64,000 nt of DNA, taken from positions 124,001-188,000 of the forward strand of contig CAVTVA010000003.1 in assembly GCA_963738185.1 (NCBI GenBank), read 5' to 3'. The position numbers were made by a program, and so were the translations under genes. Source of the DNA: AP-15 sp963738185. Its GTDB lineage: Bacteria > Pseudomonadota > Alphaproteobacteria > ATCC43930 > CGMCC-115725. How positions within the stretch are numbered: position 1 is the stretch's first letter; each line of letters begins with the position of its first letter. Positions 58,518 through 64,000 of this stretch are shown piece by piece. The notes under the pieces were generated by a model. That model ran no database searches. It was given only the letters and a program-made list of their open reading frames with translations, and was not told where the DNA came from.

Positions 58518-58610
58518 GCTTTGCGCGGGCTTGACCCGCGCATCCACGTCTTCTCTTTCGGCGCCCAAAGGCGTGGATGGCCGGGTCGAGCCCGGCCAAG
58601 ACGAGGCCAA
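58518..58610. repeat. Dispersed hairpin repeat next to copy B
   Basis: CGGGCTTGACCCG (hairpin about 58528-58540) and GGCCGGGTCGAGCCCGGCC (about 58579-58597) surround a GCGTGGATG motif, as in the repeats at 15.8 and 21.4 kb. Confidence 0.6.
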
Positions 58611-58616
58611 GGGCGC

Positions 58617-58771
58617 GGTTTCCGATCAAATTGCAGCGCGCTCACCCCCTCCCAAGCCCTCCCCCATCAAGGGGGAGGGGCCTCTGTCAGCACTCCTATT
58701 TGCACTCCCGCCACCTCGATGGGGGCGGGTCGGGGTGGGGGTGATGCGTGCCGAGTGCGTCGATTCGGTCG
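58617..58771. repeat. Copy B of the 155-bp inverted repeat pair flanking queC
   Basis: Reverse-complement copy of 57047-57200 at about 94% identity by hand alignment, with the same two internal hairpins. It lies between the DUF883-like gene and the 3' end of glyQ. Confidence 0.85.
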
Positions 58772-58841
58772 AAAACCGCTCTAACGCACATTGAACATGT
58801 CCCCCTGGCGTTCCTTGTGCTCTGGCATCGCCTCCCAAGGG

Positions 58842-59702
58842 TTAAGAATTGGCGCCGGCGAGCCAGGTCTCGCAGCAGCCTTTGGCCAGCGCGCGGACGC
58901 GCAGGATGTAGGCGGCCCGTTCGGTCACGCTGATCGCACCGCGCGCGTCGAGCAGGTTGAACAGGTGGCTCGCCTTCAGGCACTGGTCATAGGCCGGCAA
59001 AGCGAGCCCGCGTTCGAGCACGGCGCGGCACTCGCGCTCGGCATCCTCGAAATGGCGGACCAGGCGCGCGGTGTCGGCGATCTCGAAATTATAGGCCGAG
59101 AATTCCCGCTCGGCGCGCCGGAACACCTCGCCGTAGGTGATCCGGCCAGGGCCGGCAACGCCGTTGTAATCGAGGTCGAACACGCTCTCGACGCCCTGCA
59201 CATACATCGCCAGCCGCTCGAGCCCATAAGTCAATTCGGTCGAGACCGGATCGCATTCGATGCCTCCGACCTGCTGGAAATACGTGAACTGGCTGACCTC
59301 CATGCCGTCGAGCCACACCTCCCAGCCAAGCCCCCAGGCGCCGAGGGTCGGGCTCTCCCAATCATCCTCGACAAAGCGGATGTCGTGCCGGCGCGCATCG
59401 ATGCCGATCGCGGCGAGGCTCGCCAGATAAAGCTCTTGGCTGTCGCGCGGCGCCGGCTTGAGGATCACCTGCAGCTGATAATATTGCTGCAGCCGGTTCG
59501 GGTTTTCGCCGTAGCGGCCGTCGGTCGGCCGGCGCGACGGCTGGACATAGGCGGCGCGCCACGGCTCGGGCCCTAGCGCGCGCAACGCCGTCGCCGGGTG
59601 AAAGGTGCCGGCGCCGACTTCGAGGTCGTAGGGCTGCAGGATCACGCAGCCCAGACCCGCCCAATAGCGCTGCAATTCGAGGATCATCGCTTGAAAGCTC
59701 AC
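58842..59702 (-). CDS. glyQ: Glycyl-tRNA synthetase alpha subunit
   Basis: The alpha subunit holds the catalytic site of the two-subunit bacterial glycyl-tRNA synthetase. The 286-residue product has ILELQRYWAGLGCVILQPYD, EVGAGTFHPATALRALGPEP, YVQPSRRPTDGRYGENPNRL, GWEVWLDGMEVSQFTYFQQV and ELTYGLERLAMYVQGV, near-identical in pattern to the family. GTG 59702 gives the usual MSFQ start and length; ATG 59687 is too short. The beta gene glyS, normally directly downstream, is absent: repeat copy B follows instead. A zinc-ribbon gene is 25 bases upstream. Confidence 0.95.
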   Translation of the reverse strand: MSFQAMILELQRYWAGLGCVILQPYDLEVGAGTFHPATALRALGPEPWRAAYVQPSRRPTDGRYGENPNRLQQYYQLQVILKPAPRDSQELYLASLAAIGIDARRHDIRFVEDDWESPTLGAWGLGWEVWLDGMEVSQFTYFQQVGGIECDPVSTELTYGLERLAMYVQGVESVFDLDYNGVAGPGRITYGEVFRRAEREFSAYNFEIADTARLVRHFEDAERECRAVLERGLALPAYDQCLKASHLFNLLDARGAISVTERAAYILRVRALAKGCCETWLAGANS

Positions 59703-59727
59703 GGCCCGCGCCCCCAAGCTGCCGCGG

Positions 59728-59955
59728 TCAGCGCGGCTGCGGGCAATCGGGCCGGGCGCAACCCGGCGCCTGCCCCGAGACATAGGCGCCGCACACCCCG
59801 CAGGCGACCAGATCCTCCGCCGGGATCGCCCGTTGCCGCGGCGCCCCCCGGCGCCGGCGCGACAGTTCGCGGGCCGGCCCGTTCAGCCAGCGATAGGCGA
59901 TCCACACCGCCCCGAACACCAGGATCAGAACGACCAGCTTTGGCAGCTCGAACAT
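59728..59955 (-). CDS. Small membrane-anchored zinc-ribbon protein
   Basis: A 75-residue protein with one N-terminal membrane segment (ELPKLVVLILVFGAVWIAYR), a basic linker and a C-terminal CGVCGAYVSGQAPGCARPDC block: two CxxC-like pairs that should bind zinc. The layout matches small alphaproteobacterial proteins found next to glyQ, of unknown function. ATG 59955. The 25-base gap to glyQ suggests one transcript. Confidence 0.7.
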   Translation of the reverse strand: MFELPKLVVLILVFGAVWIAYRWLNGPARELSRRRRGAPRQRAIPAEDLVACGVCGAYVSGQAPGCARPDCPQPR

Positions 59956-60236
59956 CGCCGAGGTTTAGCGGTCCGGTGCAAGCCGGGTCAAGAAATGCCC
60001 GCGCGCGAGGGCCAAACGTCTCAGCCTTGCTGACCGCAACCTCGCCATATTCATAGACCGCGCCCGGCAGGTAACCCTCGACACCCGGCCGCCCGTTGCG
60101 GAGAGTTGTGAACAGCGCCTATCGCCCGGCAATAGAGATGTTGAGGGCCGGCGCGAGGCCGACCAACGGGCGTTGGGATGGCGGTCCGGCGCGCACCGTT
60201 TCGGACCAGCAGGGTGTCACGAGTGCGGAGAGGGGC

Positions 60237-61412
60237 ATGACCTTCACATTGACCGAGGACCAGCAGGAGATCCGCGAGGCGGTGGCGCGGGTGTGCACGC
60301 GGTTTGGCGACGATTACTGGCTTGCGAAGGACACCGAAGGCGGCTTTCCGCACGAATTCCACCGGGCGATGGCCGAGGGCGGCTGGCTCGGCATCGCGAT
60401 GCCGCCGGAATATGGCGGCAGCGGGCTTGGCATCACCGAGGCGGCGGTGCTGATGCAGGCGGTGGCGCAATCGGGCGCCGGATTTTCGGGCGCCTCGGCG
60501 ATCCACATGAACATCTTCGGGCTGCACCCGGTCGTCGTTTTCGGCGACGAGGAGCAGAAGCGCCGCTTGCTGCCGCCCTTGATCGCCGGCCGGGAGAAAG
60601 CGTGCTTTGCGGTGACTGAGCCCGATGCCGGGCTCGACACGACGCGGCTCCAGACCCGCGCCGAGCGCCATGGCGATGGTTACGTGATCTCGGGGCGCAA
60701 AATCTGGATCTCGACTGCGCAAGTCGCCGAAAAGATGCTGATCCTGGCGCGCACCACGCCGCTCGAGGAGGTGGCGCGCCCCTCGCTCGGCATGACCTTG
60801 TTCTACACCGATCTCGACCGCAGCAAGGTCGAGGTGCGCGAAATCCCGAAGATGGGCAGGAAGGCGGTCGATTCGAACATGCTGTTTATTGATGGGCTTG
60901 AAGTGCCGGCGCAGGACCGCATCGGCGAGGAGGGCAGGGGGTTCCACTACATCCTGCACGGGATGAACCCGGAGCGCATCCTGATCGCCGCCGAGGCGGT
61001 CGGGCTCGGCCGCGCGGCATTGGCGAGGGCCGCCCATTATGCCGGCGAACGGGTCGTCTTTGGCCGGCCGATCGGGCAGAACCAGGGCATCCAGCATCCG
61101 CTCGCCGAACGCTGGATCGAGCTTGAGGCGGCCGAACTGATGGTGCTGCGCGCGGCCGCTGCCTACGACCGCGGCGAGGCGGCGGGCGAGGTCGGCGCCT
61201 ATGCCAACGCCGCCAAATACTGCGCCGCCGAAGCGGGGTTCCGCGCCTGCGAGACCGCAATCATGACCCTTGGCGGCATGGGCTATGCGCGCGAATACCA
61301 CGTCGAGCGCTATTTCCGCGAAATCCAGATCGCCCGCATCGCCCCCGTGAGCCCGCAGCTGATCCTCTCCCACATCGCCGAGCGCGTGCTGGGATTGCCA
61401 AAATCGTATTGA
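60237..61412 (+). CDS. Acyl-CoA dehydrogenase
   Basis: A 391-residue FAD flavoenzyme for the first step of acyl-CoA breakdown: LTEDQQEIREAVARVCTRFG, GIAMPPEYGGSGLGITEAAV, CFAVTEPDAGLDTTRLQTRA (FAD/substrate loop), ISTAQVAEKMLILAR, GMNPERILIAAEAVGLGRAA, FGRPIGQNQGIQHPLAERW and GGMGYAREYHVERYFREIQ with the likely catalytic Glu near 360. ATG 60237 follows GGAGAGGGG. The 281 bases upstream hold no gene. There is no adjacent ETF or CoA-ligase. Chain-length or branched-chain preference cannot be read. Confidence 0.9.
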   Translation: MTFTLTEDQQEIREAVARVCTRFGDDYWLAKDTEGGFPHEFHRAMAEGGWLGIAMPPEYGGSGLGITEAAVLMQAVAQSGAGFSGASAIHMNIFGLHPVVVFGDEEQKRRLLPPLIAGREKACFAVTEPDAGLDTTRLQTRAERHGDGYVISGRKIWISTAQVAEKMLILARTTPLEEVARPSLGMTLFYTDLDRSKVEVREIPKMGRKAVDSNMLFIDGLEVPAQDRIGEEGRGFHYILHGMNPERILIAAEAVGLGRAALARAAHYAGERVVFGRPIGQNQGIQHPLAERWIELEAAELMVLRAAAAYDRGEAAGEVGAYANAAKYCAAEAGFRACETAIMTLGGMGYAREYHVERYFREIQIARIAPVSPQLILSHIAERVLGLPKSY

Positions 61413-61673
61413 AGCGGCTGCAGGCGACGCGTTCGAGCGTCGAGGCGAATCCTAGACATGGTCCACACCTCCAAACGGCGATAATAGCACGAGGTACCGA
61501 AATTCGCAAATTTACCTTCCACTTGTCATTGCGAGGAGCCCACAGGGCGACGTGGCAATCTCGGTCAGCTTTAGCCTTATGCGGGACCAGATTGCTTCGC
61601 TGCGCTCGCACATCTCTTTGCTTATGCTGCGAATTTCTGGCTCGGATACGAGCGGGCGAGCAGGGGATTGAAT
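61413..61673. repeat. Intergenic region with a partial palindromic repeat
   Basis: GTCATTGCGAGGAGCCCAC (about 61528-61546) and CAGATTGCTTCGCTGCGCTC (about 61589-61608) are the outer and inner parts of the large repeat at 54.4 kb, here truncated. No coding frame is evident. Confidence 0.6.
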
Positions 61674-62492
61674 ATGGTGCAAGAAAAGACCTTACGGGTG
61701 GCGGTCGGCGGGTTTGGGGCGATCGGCAGGGTCGTCGCTCTGCGCCTCGACCAGGGGATCGAGGGGTTGGCCTTGGCCGCGGTGTCGGCGCGCGATGTCG
61801 CGCGGGCCGCGGCGGCAATGGCCGGGTTCCAGCACCCTGTGCCGGTGGTCCCGCTCGGGCGGTTGTGGGAAGCGGCCGACATCATCGTCGAATGCGCGCC
61901 GGCCGCGGTGCTGCGCGAGATCGCCGAGCCGGCGCTGGAGCATGGCCGCCGGCTGATGGTGCTGAGCTGCGGCGCGCTCCTCGACAATTTCGATTTGGTC
62001 GAGCTGGCGCGCCGCCATGGCGGGCGCATCCTGGTGCCGACCGGGGCGTTGCTCGGGCTCGACGCGGTGGCGGCGGCGGCCGAGGGCGACATCGCCACGG
62101 TGCACATGGTCACGCGCAAGCCGCCGGGCGGGCTCGCCGGCGCGCCCTATCTCGCGCAGCACGCCATTTCGATTGACGGCATCGCGGCGGCAAAACGCGT
62201 GTTCGCCGGCAGCGCGCGCGAGGCGGCCCGCGGCTTTCCGGCGAATGTCAACGTGGCCGCGGCCTTGGCCTTGGCCGGGATCGGGCCGGATCGCACGAGT
62301 GTCGAGATCTGGGCCGACCCCGGGGTTACCCGCAACACCCATCGGATCGAGGTCGAGGCCGACGCGGTGCGGCTCTTGATGCAGATTGAGAATGTGCCGT
62401 CCGCGGAAAACCCGAAAACCGGGCGGCTGACCCCGCTGTCGGTCGTCGCGGCGCTCAAAAAGCTCACGAGCCCGCTCGCGGTCGGCACCTGA
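61674..62492 (+). CDS. nadX: L-aspartate dehydrogenase
   Basis: A 272-residue NAD(P)-dependent enzyme that oxidises aspartate to iminoaspartate for NAD synthesis, or runs toward aspartate. The N-terminal Rossmann motif is LRVAVGGFGAIGRVVALRLD. The C-terminal aspartate dehydrogenase domain has RGFPANVNVAAALALAGIGP, TRNTHRIEVEAD (conserved His) and ENVPSAENPKTGRLTPLS. ATG 61674 is 6 bases from AGGGGA; a TTG two codons earlier is too close. No nadA or nadC is adjacent, but nicotinamidase lies 1 kb downstream, so the area serves NAD metabolism. Confidence 0.9.
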   Translation: MVQEKTLRVAVGGFGAIGRVVALRLDQGIEGLALAAVSARDVARAAAAMAGFQHPVPVVPLGRLWEAADIIVECAPAAVLREIAEPALEHGRRLMVLSCGALLDNFDLVELARRHGGRILVPTGALLGLDAVAAAAEGDIATVHMVTRKPPGGLAGAPYLAQHAISIDGIAAAKRVFAGSAREAARGFPANVNVAAALALAGIGPDRTSVEIWADPGVTRNTHRIEVEADAVRLLMQIENVPSAENPKTGRLTPLSVVAALKKLTSPLAVGT

Positions 62493-62503
62493 CAGGCGGC
62501 CCG

Positions 62504-63412
62504 TCAGCGCGGGACCAGCAGCAAATTGTGAGCATCGCCTGGGCGGAACGGCGGGGCGGCGGCGACATATACCGGCCAATCGGCCTCGGCCATGCCAAAA
62601 TCGAGCAGCACTCCGAGCATCTCATAGCCGAGCCCGGCGAGTTGGTCGCAGATCGCCCGGCGGTCCCCCGCGCCCTCGTGCCCGGTCTCGATGACCAATA
62701 CCGGACGAAACCGCGCGAGGGTCGCGGCGGCGCCGTCAAGCAGTAGCCGCTCGTGGCCTTCAACATCGATCTTGACTAAATCGAGCCGGTCGAGGCGGTG
62801 CTCGTCGGCGAGCGCATCAAGGCGGCGCAGCGTCACGGTAGCGACTTCGTGCCCGGCCGCGGCGGCGCCGATATGGGCGGTGCCGGTATCGGCACGCGCC
62901 GAGGTCACCAATGGCATGGCGAGTTCGGCCTCGCCGTCATGGTCGCCGAGGGCGCAGCGGATGAGCTCCACCTGGGCGAGCGCGTTGGCGGCAAGCGTCC
63001 GGCCGAGTGCCATGGCCGCGCGCGGCGCCGGCTCGATTGCCAGCACCCGGCCGTCCGGTCCGACCCGGCGGGCGAGCGGCATCGTCCATTCGCCGAGATT
63101 GGCGCCGACATCGATCGCCACCCCGCCCGGCGGCAGAAACCCTCGCACCGCCGGGTGGATTTCCGGCGGATGCAAGAGCGCATGCCGCCCACGCGCATCG
63201 AGCGGGTGCGGCACATAGACGAGGTCGCCATTGCGGTGCAGCGCGAACCCGCCGGGCCATTCGCGCTCGAGCCGGGACAGCAGCCGCTTTTCGCGCCAGC
63301 GCCGCAGCAGCCGTGCCGTCGGCGCCTCGGGCTCGCCCGGCGGGCGCAATTTCCACAGTGCCTTTAGGAGCGCCATCAGCGGGCGCAGATCGCCGGGATC
63401 GGTCGCCGCCAC
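62504..63412 (-). CDS. FkbM-family methyltransferase
   Basis: A protein of up to 302 residues with the FkbM class I methyltransferase domain: GGVAIDVGANLGEWTMPLAR (SAM loop) near residue 97, GRVLAIEPAPRAAMAL, VTLRRLDALADEHRLDRLDL and VKIDVEGHERLLLDGAAATL near 215. The first 85 residues are basic and helical. The GTG start at 63412 lies in a 14-bp tandem repeat; ATG 63376 is an alternative. FkbM enzymes methylate hydroxyls on sugars, lipids or natural products. The substrate is unknown. It is convergent with aspartate dehydrogenase and divergent from nicotinamidase. Confidence 0.82.
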   Translation of the reverse strand: MAATDPGDLRPLMALLKALWKLRPPGEPEAPTARLLRRWREKRLLSRLEREWPGGFALHRNGDLVYVPHPLDARGRHALLHPPEIHPAVRGFLPPGGVAIDVGANLGEWTMPLARRVGPDGRVLAIEPAPRAAMALGRTLAANALAQVELIRCALGDHDGEAELAMPLVTSARADTGTAHIGAAAAGHEVATVTLRRLDALADEHRLDRLDLVKIDVEGHERLLLDGAAATLARFRPVLVIETGHEGAGDRRAICDQLAGLGYEMLGVLLDFGMAEADWPVYVAAAPPFRPGDAHNLLLVPR

Positions 63413-63451
63413 GATGCCTTGCCCACAATGCCTTGCCCACGATGCCTTGCC
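63410..63451 (-). repeat. 14-bp tandem repeat, three copies, at the FkbM start
   Basis: On the minus strand GGCAAGGCATCGTG repeats three times (one base differs in the middle copy). Each copy carries AAGG and a GTG; the last GTG is the FkbM start. Unit length is not a multiple of three, so each GTG is in a different frame. Confidence 0.8.
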
Positions 63452-63511
63452 GCCAGCGGGCTTCGATGCCGATATGTGTTATCGGGCGGATGACCGATCG
63501 GCGAGGGAAAA

Positions 63512-64000
63512 ATGACCCGAGGCTTGGACCCGCCGGGCGAACGCGATGTGCTGGTGATTGTCGATGCGCAGAACGATTTTTGCCCCGGCGGCGCGCTCGC
63601 GGTTCCCGAGGGCGACGCGATCGTCCCGACGGTCAACCGGCTTGCCGCGGGCTTTCCCCATGTCGTCTTGACCCAGGACTGGCATCCCCCGGGGCACCTG
63701 TCGTTTGCCGGCGCGCATCCCGGCAAGCGGCCTTTCGAGACTATCGAGGTGGCTTACGGGAGCCAGATTCTGTGGCCGGAGCATTGCGTGCAAGGGACCG
63801 CGGGGGCGGCGTTTCATCCCGACCTCACGGTGCCGCACGCCGAACTCGTGCTGCGCAAGGGCTTTCGGCGCGAGATCGACTCCTATTCGGCGTTTCGCGA
63901 GAACGACCGGACGACGCCGACCGGGCTCGCCTCCTATTTGCGCGAGCGCGGCTTCGAGCGTGTGACACTCGCCGGGCTCGCCACTGATTTTTGCGTGCTC
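63512..64000 (+). CDS. pncA: Nicotinamidase (PncA), truncated by the window end
   Basis: The first 163 residues of a nicotinamidase, which hydrolyses nicotinamide to nicotinate for NAD salvage. VLVIVDAQNDFCPGGALAVP has the catalytic Asp 18, VLTQDWHPPGHLSFAG the metal ligands (Asp 56, His 58), WPEHCVQGTAGAAFHPDL is the family signature, and RKGFRREIDSYSAF holds the catalytic Lys 116. LATDFCVL has the catalytic Cys 161 and is where the window ends. ATG 63512 follows GAGGGAAAA. The rest, about 40 residues, lies outside. Confidence 0.93.
   Translation, partial: MTRGLDPPGERDVLVIVDAQNDFCPGGALAVPEGDAIVPTVNRLAAGFPHVVLTQDWHPPGHLSFAGAHPGKRPFETIEVAYGSQILWPEHCVQGTAGAAFHPDLTVPHAELVLRKGFRREIDSYSAFRENDRTTPTGLASYLRERGFERVTLAGLATDFCVL

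Noticed and set aside
57047..58771. Inverted repeats considered as insertion-sequence ends
   Set aside because: There is no transposase between them, no target-site duplication is visible, and the copies resemble non-coding hairpin repeats.

Overview
This 64-kb window is high-GC chromosomal DNA from an alphaproteobacterium. The genus cannot be named, but the gene content resembles Hyphomicrobiales or related soil and sediment lineages. Evidence for this includes a DUF2852 gene, a PutA without an N-terminal ribbon-helix-helix, a CIO-type cytochrome bd, separate-subunit glycyl-tRNA synthetase (GlyQ), and abundant palindromic intergenic repeats. Most genes are metabolic: acyl-CoA and CoA-transferase chemistry, glutathione transferases, dehydrogenases and oxidases. 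Translation and tRNA-modification genes are mixed among them (tRNA-Ser, queA, queC, thrS, infC, glyQ).

Layout. 1-3.8 kb: a decayed phage-like gene and three lower-GC accessory genes, including a HigB/HigA-like pair. They lie on the 3' side of tRNA-Ser(GGA) and look like the edge of an integrated element. 4-11 kb: queA, a secreted pepsin-like aspartic protease, ilvD, a small lipoprotein, a nu-type GST and a lower-GC methyltransferase. 11-16 kb: a frameshifted M20 amidohydrolase, then two closely related class III CoA-transferases flanking a beta-type GST. 16-28 kb: PutA, an exported animal-type haem peroxidase, a class III cyclase divergent from a frameshifted gamma-glutamyltransferase, and two more class III CoA-transferases. 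28-41 kb: a frameshifted molybdopterin S/N-oxide reductase, two PEP-CTERM proteins (one behind a near-consensus sigma-54 promoter), a FadJ-like bifunctional beta-oxidation enzyme, a thiolase-like/DUF35 pair, a TauE permease and a GMC oxidoreductase. 41-50 kb: a 1330-residue double hybrid histidine kinase, a ModE-like regulator, a succinate-semialdehyde-type dehydrogenase, an FMN hydroxyacid oxidase and a D-2-hydroxyacid dehydrogenase. 50-64 kb: a TetR gene preceded by chained mini-ORFs, DUF2852 behind a strong promoter and palindrome, thrS-infC, cioAB, queC, glyQ, an acyl-CoA dehydrogenase, aspartate dehydrogenase, an FkbM methyltransferase, and nicotinamidase running off the end.

How the genes fit together. 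The CoA-transferases, acyl-CoA dehydrogenase, FadJ-like enzyme and thiolase-like/DUF35 pair suggest breakdown of varied organic acids through CoA thioesters. GSTs between CoA-transferases suggest glutathione-linked steps. queA and queC belong to queuosine synthesis, and aspartate dehydrogenase and nicotinamidase to NAD supply. The PEP-CTERM proteins imply an exosortase system elsewhere in the genome.

Caveats. Besides the phage remnant, three conserved metabolic genes carry single-base frameshifts, at least two of them in short homopolymers. Consensus sequencing errors are therefore as likely as true pseudogenes. All function calls come from reading motifs by eye; no database search was possible.
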